Source: Gemmatimonadota bacterium
GTDB taxonomy: Bacteria; Gemmatimonadota; Gemmatimonadetes; Longimicrobiales; Gaopeijiaceae
Length of the DNA stretch: 64,000 nt
Assembly (NCBI GenBank): GCA_022827345.1
Contig: JAJDTB010000017.1
Coordinates: 1 to 64,000 of the forward strand
Direction of reading: 5' to 3'
Both the position numbers and the translations under genes were made by a program. The notes beneath the pieces were generated by a model that was given only the letters and a program-made list of their open reading frames with translations, made no database searches and was not told where the DNA came from. Shown one piece after another: positions 17,250 through 25,436 of this stretch (position 1 is the first letter of the stretch; the number at the start of each line of letters is the position of its first letter).

Positions 17250-18726
17250 ATGACGATCACACAGCCTCCGTCTCGGTACCATGAGGACCTCGTGCGGGAG
17301 CTGTGCGCGCTCCCTCACGAGACCGAGTGGGTGGAGTTCAAGGAGAACTACAAGAATCCGGAGCAGGTCGGTCAGTACATTTCCGCATTGGCGAACGCGG
17401 CCGCCGCGCGGGGTCAGTCGTCGGGGTACGTTCTGTGGGGAGTGAGGAACGGAACCCACGAGCTAGTCGGAACGACCTTCACACCCGGGACCACTCGGAA
17501 AGGAAACGAACTCCTCGAGCCTTGGCTGGCGAAGCGGCTGGAGCCACAAATCCATTTCCGTTTCGTGGATGTGGAGTTGGACGGCAAGAGGATGCTCATA
17601 CTCGAGGTCCCGCCCGCAACGAACCAGCCCATCGCCTTCATGGGCACCGAGTTCATTCGCATTGGGAGTTCCACGAGAAAGCTCCGGGACCACCCGGCCC
17701 TACAGCAACAGCTTTGGCAACATCTTCTCGCCGCCTCTTTTGAAGAGGGCATCGCAGCAGAGCACCTCACTGGCGAGGAGGTTCTACGAGCCTTGGACTA
17801 CCCCGCCTATTTCGACCTCTTGCGCGTGCCTCCCGCTGACGGACGGGACGCCATCCTGCAAGCGTTGGCCGACGATCGGCTTGTTCAACGGAATCCGGCG
17901 GGCGGCTACAGTGTCACCAACCTTGGAGCCGTCCTCTTCGCACGTCGTCTGGCCGACTTTCCACGCCTTGAGCGGAAAGCGGTCAGGGTGATTCTCTACC
18001 GCGGTTCCGGACGGTCGGAAACGGTACGCGAAGTGCAGGGCGGCAAGGGCTACGCGAGCGGCTTCAGCGGCCTGGTCAACCACATCCGGTCCTGGACTCC
18101 GTCGAACGAAGTGCTGGGGCCGGTATTCCGCCGGGAAGTGCCGATGTTTCCGGCGGTGGCCATCCGCGAACTGGTCGCCAACGCGCTGATCCACCAGGAT
18201 TTCACGGTCACCAGGGGCCGGACCGATGGTCGAAATCTTTGACCGCCGCCTGGAGATCAGCAACCCCGGTGAGCCACTAATCGATACGCAGCGGTTTCTC
18301 GACACCCAACCCCGTTCGCGAAACGAGAAGCTCGCTTCGCTGATGCGGCGTCTGAACATCTGCGAGGAGAGGGGAAGTGGAATCGGCAAGGTGGTCGGCG
18401 CTGTCGAGTTGCACGCTCTGCCCGCACCCGTTTTTGAGCGGCCACCTGGGTCCACACGCGCCATGCTCTTTGCGCACAAGCCGCTAAGAGACATGGACCG
18501 CGGAGAGAGACTCCATGCTTGCTATATGCACGCATGCTTGCGCTACGTGACCCACCAGCCAATGACGAATGCGTCCCTGCGCAAGCGATTCGGGATCGCC
18601 GAGAAGAACGCTGCGGTGGCATCCCGGATTCTTTCCGACGCCGTACGGGACGGCCTGATCGCGGTGGCCAACCCGGAAGCAGGCACGCGTGCGCGGCGCT
18701 ACATGCCCTTCTGGGCCCAGTCTTGA
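17250..18726 (+). pseudogene. AlbA_2/Schlafen-type ATP-binding transcriptional regulator, frameshifted
   Basis: The first frame (17250-18242) encodes an AlbA_2/Schlafen N-terminal domain (ETEWVEFKENYKNPEQVGQY, then FMGTEFIRIGSSTRKL) and runs to HQDFTVT, the end of the GHKL ATP-binding core (REVPMFPAVAIRELVANALIHQ). The family normally continues TGxGPMVEIFDxRLEISNPG; here that continuation (MVEIFDRRLEISNPGEP, ERGSGIGKVV) is in the next frame, 18226-18726. Reading past one extra base near 18213 restores a continuous protein of about 490 residues with a winged-helix-like C-terminus. So either a recent single-base insertion inactivated the gene or there is a sequence error. Relatives occur near mobile and defence genes. 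The module sits between an S9 gene and a decayed S9 copy. Confidence 0.8.
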
Positions 18727-18958
18727 TACCCCGATTCGGCTCCGGGGAACCGGATTTTGTTTGATCGGGAGCCCACGGAATCGGCAGTGATTCCCATAAA
18801 TCATTGGCGTACAACGTTTTATTTCTTTGACAGGTATTTGATCGATACTAAATATGTTTGTTTACCAAGTTGAAGCCTTTTGGCCTGATCCGTCGAATCG
18901 GATTGGCGGGATTGACGTTTCAGCTGAAGCACTTTGCCTGCGAAGACGCTTGACTGAA
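18727..18958. other. AT-rich spacer after the ATPase pseudogene
   Basis: About 230 bases of unusually AT-rich DNA (for example around 18800-18870) with no supported gene. It ends with the GCTTGACTG repeat at 18948-18956. The composition differs from neighbours and fits imported or decaying DNA. Confidence 0.4.
18948..18956 (+). repeat. Second GCTTGACTG copy flanking the ATPase module
   Basis: Direct repeat of the core of the tandem repeat at 17171-17192. Together they bracket the frameshifted ATPase gene. It could be the trace of an insertion or recombination; a 9-bp match can also be chance. Confidence 0.35.
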
Positions 18959-19117
18959 CATGGACGCGGTACCACCGAGCGCGGCAAGGCGCACCAGGAC
19001 GTGGCCTACTGAAACTTCGGACGCAACGAGATACCCGATCACCGTGCGGCCATGGAGAACGCCGCCGCCACTCGGCCTTGGACGGAGGTGTTCTCCCGTC
19101 GCGGGGCGGCAGTGAGG
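18959..19117 (+). pseudogene. Decayed fragment of a duplicated S9 peptidase gene
   Basis: The stretch 18962 to ~19083 closely matches 16457-16579 inside the S9 peptidase gene. It translates GRGTTERGKAHQDVAY, stop, NFGRNEIPDHRAAMENAAAT, against GRGTTERGKAFQDVAYRNFG in the intact gene. The stop is TGA at 19010-19012. Right after PWT, sequence matching the 3' end and downstream flank of the same gene follows (GGAGGTG, then GGGGCGGCAGTGAGG at 19103-19117, compare 17046-17060), so the intervening ~450 bp were deleted. Non-functional relic of a tandem duplicate. Confidence 0.85.
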
Positions 19118-19118
19118 C

Positions 19119-20285
19119 TCAGCCGCCCGCGCGGCGGAGTATCGCGGCCGCCTCTGCGCTGCCGTTGAGCTCTGCGAGGTCCAGAGGCGTGTGGCCAGTG
19201 TAGTCACGGACCGACACATCGGCGCCGGCCTCGATCAGGAAGTGCAGGACGTCCGTGTTGTCCGCATCCGCCGCCCAATGCAAGGGTGTCTCACCTCTTG
19301 CGCTCCTCGCGTTCAGGTCGGCCCCGGCCCGAATGAGCGCCCTGGCCACTTCGAGGCCACCGCTGAAGGACGCCGCGCGGTGCAGGGGTGTTGCGGACGT
19401 TGCCAACTCCCGGGCGTCCACGTCCGCCCCGGCTTCGATGAGGGCGAGAGCCACTTCGGGGTTCTCGTTGGCGTACAACGCCCTCAGGAGAGGCGTATCT
19501 CCATGCCCGTTCTCGACGTTTATGTCGGATCCCGCGTTTACAAGAGCCAACGCTACTTCGGGGTTCTCGTTGTTTGCCGCCGCCAGGTGGAGCGGTGCCT
19601 CGCTTTGTTGGCCCGCGCGAGCGTCGAGATCGGCTCCGGCCCGCACAAGAGCCAGGACCATCTCGGGGTTCCTGTTGGCTCGCGCCGCGAGGGAAAGGGC
19701 TGTCGGTCCTCCGGGATTCGTGGCGTTCACGTCCACTCCGGCGCGGACGAAGGTCAAGGCCATCTCCGGATTCGCGTTGGATATTGCCGCGCCGAGCAGG
19801 TGTCGGGGTTCGGCGCGTGCACCGGCCCTGAGAAGGACGAGAGCCACTTCGGAATTCGCGTTGTACCGCGCAGCCATGTCCAGGGGTGCCCGGCGCATGG
19901 CGCTTGTGCCGAAATAGTCGTCCAGGGCATGGATGTCTGCCCCGGCCCGGATCAGGGTCAGGGCCACTTCCGGGTTCTCGTTCCACGCCGCCGCCAGGTG
20001 CAGGGGAGTCAGATCGGTAGAATCCCGGGCCGACACATCCGCCCCCGCTTGCAGGCAGGTCCTCGTATCGCCGGGAGTTGCCAGCTCGAAAAAGGCTTCA
20101 GTATTCCATGTTGCACAGTCGGGGGACTCGCAGGTCGTCAGCAGGAAAGCTGTCAGGAGCAGACTGGCGATTCGCAACGTGGAGGCGTTCCGGAGATGCG
20201 GGAGGAGATGTTCGCCATCGTGGCCAAGAGACACGAGGAAAATCGCGGCAAGTAAAGAGAACATGACAATATGTAATGTTGACAT
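19119..20285 (-). CDS. Ankyrin-repeat protein, probable lipoprotein
   Basis: 388 residues from ATG 20285. Residues ~80-385 are about nine ankyrin repeats (for example TPLHLAAAWNENPEVALTLI, RAGADIHALDD), many with an unusual NxNPEVALxLI helix. Ankyrin proteins mediate protein binding; in symbionts some act on host proteins, but that is inference. The first 12 residues (MSTLHIVMFSLL) are encoded by the 39-bp dyad element copy B. An alternative TTG at 20177 gives MRIASLLLTAFLLTTC, a good lipoprotein signal with lipobox LTTC, and may be the original start, the upstream 36 codons being element-derived. Follows soxG directly. Confidence 0.75.
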   Translation of the reverse strand: MSTLHIVMFSLLAAIFLVSLGHDGEHLLPHLRNASTLRIASLLLTAFLLTTCESPDCATWNTEAFFELATPGDTRTCLQAGADVSARDSTDLTPLHLAAAWNENPEVALTLIRAGADIHALDDYFGTSAMRRAPLDMAARYNANSEVALVLLRAGARAEPRHLLGAAISNANPEMALTFVRAGVDVNATNPGGPTALSLAARANRNPEMVLALVRAGADLDARAGQQSEAPLHLAAANNENPEVALALVNAGSDINVENGHGDTPLLRALYANENPEVALALIEAGADVDARELATSATPLHRAASFSGGLEVARALIRAGADLNARSARGETPLHWAADADNTDVLHFLIEAGADVSVRDYTGHTPLDLAELNGSAEAAAILRRAGG

Positions 20286-20289
20286 TACA
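20251..20289 (-). repeat. 39-bp double-palindrome element, copy B
   Basis: On the minus strand: TGTAATGTCAACATTACA (20289-20272), spacer TAT, TGTCATGTTCTCTTTACT (20268-20251). The first palindrome is perfect except for its 2-bp centre. It supplies both the TAA stop of soxG and the ATG start of the ankyrin gene (TAATG). Compare copies at 3509 and 62900. Confidence 0.75.
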
Positions 20290-20947
20290 GAAACAACGCC
20301 TCCGTGAACACCTGGCGGAAGATCTCTTCGCCGCCGGGCCGGAGTCCTGAGATTTCGCCGGAATCGAGCGTTGCCCTGGCAAATGTCTCGCCGTAGCCGC
20401 GGGCGCAGGTCATCACGACGAGGTCGTCGGCGAAGGTGACGATCTGGCAGGGGACGTGGAGGACCGGTCCCTGGGTGAGGAAGGGCCGGGGGCGGGCCGG
20501 GTCGAAGAGGTCGAGGGGGGTGAGGTGTTCGAGCACGTCAGGGACGCCGGCGCCCGCAAGGGCGAGCATGCAGTGGCCGTCGGTGGTCTCCGTGAAGCCG
20601 GGGTCGGGGGGCGCGGGGGGCGGTGCGGCGGCGCCGAGGTGCCAGATCGCGACCTGGGTGCGGTTCATGCGGTTGATGACGAGGGGGCCGTGGACGCCGA
20701 CCTGGCCGAAGCGCTCCGGGACGGGCAGGTCCATGGGCCGATGGGTCGCGACCTGGTCGTGCTGGTAGTCCCAGCGGCGCCGGTGGGAGAGGTCGACGAG
20801 GAACGGGCCCGGGTGGTCGTCCTCGCCCTGGTAGCGCAGGACGACGGTCCAGCCGTCGCGTGATTCGGTGGCCGCGGGGGTGGCGCCGAAAGAGACCGGG
20901 GAGCGGCGGTGCGCGGGTCGATGCCGGGCGGGGGCGTCGGTCATCAT
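20285..20947 (-). CDS. soxG: Sarcosine oxidase gamma subunit
   Basis: 220 residues from ATG 20947, overlapping the soxA stop (ATGA); a longer frame to 21070 is antisense-like padding. Fits the small gamma subunit of heterotetrameric sarcosine oxidase by position and by motifs such as WDYQHDQVATHR and VGVHGPLVINRMNRTQVAIWHL. SoxG is structurally related to the folate-binding (GcvT) fold and helps assemble the enzyme. The C-terminus ends EALFL at a stop that lies inside dyad element B, so it may be shortened relative to other members. Sequence divergence in this subunit is normal. Named mainly from gene order. Confidence 0.75.
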   Translation of the reverse strand: MMTDAPARHRPAHRRSPVSFGATPAATESRDGWTVVLRYQGEDDHPGPFLVDLSHRRRWDYQHDQVATHRPMDLPVPERFGQVGVHGPLVINRMNRTQVAIWHLGAAAPPPAPPDPGFTETTDGHCMLALAGAGVPDVLEHLTPLDLFDPARPRPFLTQGPVLHVPCQIVTFADDLVVMTCARGYGETFARATLDSGEISGLRPGGEEIFRQVFTEALFL

Positions 20948-23940
20948 GCACGCAACCTTGTGCCCCTGGGGTCGTAGAAGTGCGGCGATGTCACCGTGGC
21001 GGAGAAGGTCGCCCTCTTCCCCGGCTTCTCCTCTTGCTGGAGCTGGATGGTGCCACCCTTCGCGGCGCACTCATCGCGCACGAGCGCCATCCCGTACTGC
21101 CACCCGAGCGTGTCGCTGCGGCGGGTCGTGCACACGTAGCCGACGATTTCGCCGTTGGCGATCACGACCGCACCGTCGCAAAGCGGGGGCGCGTCGGCCG
21201 GAGACCCCTGCCCTGCGGCGACCCGGAACCCCACCAGCTTCATGCGGCCCGGCTGCTGCTCGCAGGCCCGCAGCGCGGGGGCGCCGACCTTCTTCGAGGC
21301 GGTGTCGTCGCGGTCCCACATCCACCCCATGCCGATGTCGGTCAGGGTGACGCGCTGCTCCGACTCCGCCCCGATGATGACGTGGCCCTTCTCGGCGCGG
21401 AGACAGTACTGCGCTTCGAGGCCGAACGGGGCGATGCCGAGGTCGGCGCCCGCCTCCATTAGAAGGTCCCACAGGTAGCGGCTGTAGCTCGCCGGGGCGT
21501 GCAGTTCGTACGACAGTTCGCCCACGAAGCCCAGGCGGAGGCAGCGGGCCTCGACGCCGTCCCCGACAGTGATGCGGCGGCAGGCCATGTACGGGAACGC
21601 GTCGTTCGAGACGTCGTCGGTCGTCACCCGCTCTAGCACGCGGCGTGCGTTGGGGCCGGCGATGTTGAGCGATCCCAGCACGTCGGTGAGGTTGACCAGG
21701 TTGTAGTCCCAGTTGTCGTAGCGGGTGTGGAAGCGGAACCACTCCACCGTCGTGCCGGCGCGGCCGGAGCTGGTGGTGAAGTAGTAGTCGCCGTCGCCCT
21801 CCCTGACGACGACGCCGTCGTCCATGAGCTGGCCCATGTCGTTGCACATCGCCGAGTACTTGCAGCGGCCGGGGCGGGCGGTGCTCATGTCGGAGATGTA
21901 GACGCGCTGGAGTGCTTTGAGGGCGTCGGGACCGTGGATGCGGAACTTGCCGAGGGGGGAGCTGTCGAGGATGCCGACGTTTTTGCGGACGTTTAGGATC
22001 TCGTCGCGGCAGGCGGGGTCGGCGCTGAATTGGCGGGCGCGCTGCCAGGGGCCGGCCCAGCGGAAGACGGCGCCGCGGGCAGCCTGCTCGTGGTGGAGGG
22101 GCGTCCGTTTGTGCACGTCGTGGCCGGGACCGGCGAGGGTGGCGAGGCTGGGGGCGACGAGAGGCGGGCGGACGGTGGTGGGGGTGGCGGCTTCGGGGGG
22201 GTCGCCGCGGAGGTCGGCCATGATCATGGCGAGGTTCTGGCCGGTGACGCGGTACTGGCCCGGGCCGAGCCCGAATCCGCCGAAGCGCTTGGCGAGTTCC
22301 GGGACGTCGAAGCCCTGGGCGGCGGATTCCTTGACGTTCTTGTACGTGCCGTCCTCGTCGAGGTCGACGAAGGCCTTGGCGCCGCGGCCGATGGCGGGGC
22401 CGTGGCGGATGCCGCAGCCGGAGAGCGCGCCGGGGAGGGATGCGAGTTCGCGGCGGGCGGCTTCGACCGGGCCAGTCGGATCTGCCGGACGCCCCACCGA
22501 CCGACCCGCGCACAGAGCCGCCGCCCGGTATCCCTCCATCCGCCCCGACGCTTCGATCGCGCGCGGATCGCGCAGGCCGTTCATGCTTCCAGCTGCGAAG
22601 ACGCCCGGCGGCAGTTTTGCGGGCCGGTAGCTGTGCGTGTGGGTGCAGTAGGCCAGCTTCGCCTTCGCGGTGGCGAGCACCCCGATGCGGGACTGCATCC
22701 CGGCGTTGGCGACGAGCAGGTCACAGGGGACATGACTCGTGCCGGCACCGGTCAGAGGGCGCAGTTCGCAGCCCTTCAACCGCCTGCCGCCCATCGCCCG
22801 CGAGGCGGCCCACCCCGGCAGGAACGGGATGCCCCGCTCTTCGATCGCCGCGACCAGCGCGGGGTCCTGCCGCCCCTCCCCGCGAGCATCGGCCACGGCC
22901 TGAATCGCAATGCCCAGGTCGGAGAGGTCGACCGCGGCCTCCAGACTCAGGTCGTCTCCCACGCTGAACACCGCCGCCTCGCCCGGCCTCACCCCGTAGG
23001 TGCGGGCCAGCCGCCAGGCCGCACCCGCCTGCATCACGCCCGGACGGTCGTTGTGGTTGAAGACGAGCGGCCGGTCCATGCACCCGGCGGCCACGACCAC
23101 CGTCTTGGCGCGGCACTCCCAGTGACACTCCCGGAAAGGGTCGTCCTCGCCGCCAACAGTGAACCCCGTCACCAGGTTTTCGCCCCACACGCCGGTCACC
23201 GGCGAGCTTGTGAAGACTTTCACATTCTCCGCGGACTGCAGGCGCGCGGCCAGCGCCTCGCCCCGCCGATGCAGCGCCTCGCCCTCGTACTCGCGCACGC
23301 GCCAAGCCAGGTGACCGCCCAGCCGGGGCCGCCGTTCGAACAGGCACACCCGCAGGCCGCTCTCCGCCGCCGCCAGCGCGGCCGACATTCCCGCCGGACC
23401 GCCCCCCACCACTGCGACATCCGCGTTCAGGTACCGTTCCGCCCGCGTCCCGGAGGCATAGTCGCCGCGCGGGTCCAGCACTCCCGTCCCCGCCATCCGC
23501 CGCAGCCCGTTCTGGAAGAGCGGCCAGAGGCGGTAGGGTCGGTGGAAGAGCTTGTAGTAGAACCCCGCCGGCATCAGCCAGTCGAAGGGGTTGATGATGC
23601 CGAACCGGTCCGTCCTCGGGTTCCCGCGGACATTCTGGGCGTGCACGGACATGCCCGGCCCCAGTGCCGTCGTCTCGGCACACTCGTTCGGCACGCCGTC
23701 GATCGCCATGAAGGTGTTGGACGACTCGCCGTCGATGCTGTAGAGGCCGCGCGGGCGGTGGTACTTGAGGCTGCGCCCGAAGATTCGCACGCCGGCGGCG
23801 TACATGGCGGAGGCCACGGTGTCGCCGGCGAACCCGGTCAGCGCCCGTCCGAGGCAGGTGAACTCGATGGGGCGGGAGAAGTCGACCCGGCAGGTGGGTC
23901 CGGGGGGGAGGCGGCCGGGGGGCAGGCGGTCAACCGGCAT
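20944..23940 (-). CDS. soxA: Sarcosine oxidase alpha subunit
   Basis: 998 residues, usual for the family. Start ATG 23940 is preferred over 23949 because GGAGG lies 9 nt upstream of it but touches the other. Order of domains: N-terminal 2Fe-2S-ferredoxin-like fold that binds the DNA-like small ligand region (GFAGDTVASAMYAAGVRIFG, then KYHRPRG), NAD-binding Rossmann motif ADVAVVGGGPAGMSAALAAA (~173-192), then a C-terminal aminomethyltransferase (GcvT) domain (~600-990; GILDSSPLGKFRIHGPDAL, then APFGLEAQYCLRAEKGHVI). The complex demethylates sarcosine to glycine, giving H2O2 and 5,10-methylene-tetrahydrofolate. Overlaps soxD and soxG. Confidence 0.93.
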   Translation of the reverse strand: MPVDRLPPGRLPPGPTCRVDFSRPIEFTCLGRALTGFAGDTVASAMYAAGVRIFGRSLKYHRPRGLYSIDGESSNTFMAIDGVPNECAETTALGPGMSVHAQNVRGNPRTDRFGIINPFDWLMPAGFYYKLFHRPYRLWPLFQNGLRRMAGTGVLDPRGDYASGTRAERYLNADVAVVGGGPAGMSAALAAAESGLRVCLFERRPRLGGHLAWRVREYEGEALHRRGEALAARLQSAENVKVFTSSPVTGVWGENLVTGFTVGGEDDPFRECHWECRAKTVVVAAGCMDRPLVFNHNDRPGVMQAGAAWRLARTYGVRPGEAAVFSVGDDLSLEAAVDLSDLGIAIQAVADARGEGRQDPALVAAIEERGIPFLPGWAASRAMGGRRLKGCELRPLTGAGTSHVPCDLLVANAGMQSRIGVLATAKAKLAYCTHTHSYRPAKLPPGVFAAGSMNGLRDPRAIEASGRMEGYRAAALCAGRSVGRPADPTGPVEAARRELASLPGALSGCGIRHGPAIGRGAKAFVDLDEDGTYKNVKESAAQGFDVPELAKRFGGFGLGPGQYRVTGQNLAMIMADLRGDPPEAATPTTVRPPLVAPSLATLAGPGHDVHKRTPLHHEQAARGAVFRWAGPWQRARQFSADPACRDEILNVRKNVGILDSSPLGKFRIHGPDALKALQRVYISDMSTARPGRCKYSAMCNDMGQLMDDGVVVREGDGDYYFTTSSGRAGTTVEWFRFHTRYDNWDYNLVNLTDVLGSLNIAGPNARRVLERVTTDDVSNDAFPYMACRRITVGDGVEARCLRLGFVGELSYELHAPASYSRYLWDLLMEAGADLGIAPFGLEAQYCLRAEKGHVIIGAESEQRVTLTDIGMGWMWDRDDTASKKVGAPALRACEQQPGRMKLVGFRVAAGQGSPADAPPLCDGAVVIANGEIVGYVCTTRRSDTLGWQYGMALVRDECAAKGGTIQLQQEEKPGKRATFSATVTSPHFYDPRGTRLRA

Positions 23941-24202
23941 CGCCGCCATCCTCCACCTCGCGGTTCGTACTTGGGTCCCGCGTCGCCCGGAACCACACGC
24001 CGCACCCCTGGCCGTGGTACCACCACTCCTGTTGCGGTGCCGCGTCCGCCCCGCCCGGAATCATCCGGTATTGCGTCCAGCGGAAGTGTTCCTCGGAGGT
24101 CAGCCCCTCCTGGGTCGGGCGCGGGCCGCGCTCCTGGCCCCCGAAGGTGAACTCGTACACGTCGCGCTTGCCGCAGACGGGGCAGGTCAGCCGGAAGGTC
24201 AT
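23930..24202 (-). CDS. soxD: Sarcosine oxidase delta subunit
   Basis: 90 residues. The zinc ligands of this small subunit are all visible: CPVC (Cys7, Cys10), His63 and Cys67 in WWYHGQGCGVWF. It stabilises the heterotetramer. Longer than some homologues through an insert around residues 25-40. It begins 13 nt after soxB and overlaps the start of soxA by 11 nt, typical operon order B-D-A-G. Confidence 0.92.
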   Translation of the reverse strand: MTFRLTCPVCGKRDVYEFTFGGQERGPRPTQEGLTSEEHFRWTQYRMIPGGADAAPQQEWWYHGQGCGVWFRATRDPSTNREVEDGGDAG

Positions 24203-24215
24203 GCCGTCCCGCCCA

Positions 24216-25436
24216 TCAGTCCCAATGCCCGTATTTCATGACCGCAGCCGTCTCGCCCGAGTAGCGGCCCTCCAGGAAACGTTTCAGCTGAAACGCCTTG
24301 AGCATCTCGGGCCGCTCGCCCGTGGCCATGTAGTCCGCCATGTACTTCCCCGCCACGGGCCCGGACTTGAAGCCGAAGTACCCCCAGCCGGCGTCGAGGT
24401 AGAGCCCGTCGTAGCCCAGGTTGCCCTCCATGATCGGCGCCATGTCGGGCGTCATGTCGGCGAGGCCGGCCCAGATGCGCATGAAGCGCACGCCGCGCAG
24501 TGCGGGGATGAGCTCGACCAGCGCCTCGGCCTGGTGCTTCAGGTAGTACGCGGTGGCGTCGTTGGTGTAGTTGACCTGCGGGTCCATATGGGCGCCGGTC
24601 GCGATCTCGCCCTTGAGCGTCTGGTTGGCATAGACGTGGTACGCGCCCGAGCTGAAGACGTGGTGCAGGAAGGGCTTGAGCGGCGGGGTGACCATCGCCT
24701 GGATGGTGAGGGGGTGGATGGGCAGCTCGATTCCCAACATTGCGGCCACGGCGGCGCCGTAGCCCCCCGCCATGATCCCGAGGCGGTTGCAGCCGATGGC
24801 GCCCTGGCTCGTGCGAACGCCGGTGACGCGCCCGCCACCCGTGTCGATCCCCTGCACCTCGCACCCCTGGTGGATGTGCACGCCGCGCGCGCTCGCTCCC
24901 TTGGCAAGCCCCCAGACCACCGCGTCGTGCCGCACGATCCCGCCCGGCGGGTGGTAGTGGCCCCCGTGGATCGGGAAGGTCGGGCGGTCGGAGACGTCGA
25001 GTCCGGGGATGAGTTCCCCGCACTGCTGCGCGTCGAGCATCTCCGACCTGACGCCCAGGTGGTTGTGGGTGCTGGCCAGCATGCGGAAGCCGTTCATCGC
25101 CGCCTCGCTGTGAGCCAGCATGAGGGTGCCGCAGTTGAAGAACATGAGGTTGAAGTCGAGCTCGTCGGTGAGAATGCGCCACAGCTTCAGCCCCTCCTCG
25201 TAGAGGCGCACGTTCTCGGGGGTGCGCTGGTTGGCGCGCACGATCGCGGTGTTGCGCCCCGACCCGCCGAAACCGATGTAGTGCGACTCGAGGACCGCGA
25301 CGTCGCGGATTCCGTGGGTGCGCGCGAGGTAGTAGGCGGTGGCGAGGCCGTGGATGCCGCCGCCGATGATGACGACGTCGTAATGGCGCTTGAGGGGCGC
25401 GGGACGCCAGAGGCGGCGGAGGCGGAACGGCCTCAC
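24216..25436 (-). CDS. soxB: Sarcosine oxidase beta subunit
   Basis: 406 residues from GTG 25436, overlapping the ATPase gene stop as GTGA; an upstream extension to 25649 is antisense to nothing real and lacks family similarity. FAD-binding motif HYDVVIIGGGIHGLATAYYL (~18-37), then GSGRNTAIVRANQRT. It carries the FAD/FMN sites where sarcosine is oxidised. C-terminal DAGWGYFGFKSGPVAGKYMA matches the DAO fold. First of the four contiguous sarcosine oxidase subunit genes, but preceded in the same transcriptional direction by an unrelated ATPase gene. Confidence 0.92.
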   Translation of the reverse strand: MRPFRLRRLWRPAPLKRHYDVVIIGGGIHGLATAYYLARTHGIRDVAVLESHYIGFGGSGRNTAIVRANQRTPENVRLYEEGLKLWRILTDELDFNLMFFNCGTLMLAHSEAAMNGFRMLASTHNHLGVRSEMLDAQQCGELIPGLDVSDRPTFPIHGGHYHPPGGIVRHDAVVWGLAKGASARGVHIHQGCEVQGIDTGGGRVTGVRTSQGAIGCNRLGIMAGGYGAAVAAMLGIELPIHPLTIQAMVTPPLKPFLHHVFSSGAYHVYANQTLKGEIATGAHMDPQVNYTNDATAYYLKHQAEALVELIPALRGVRFMRIWAGLADMTPDMAPIMEGNLGYDGLYLDAGWGYFGFKSGPVAGKYMADYMATGERPEMLKAFQLKRFLEGRYSGETAAVMKYGHWD

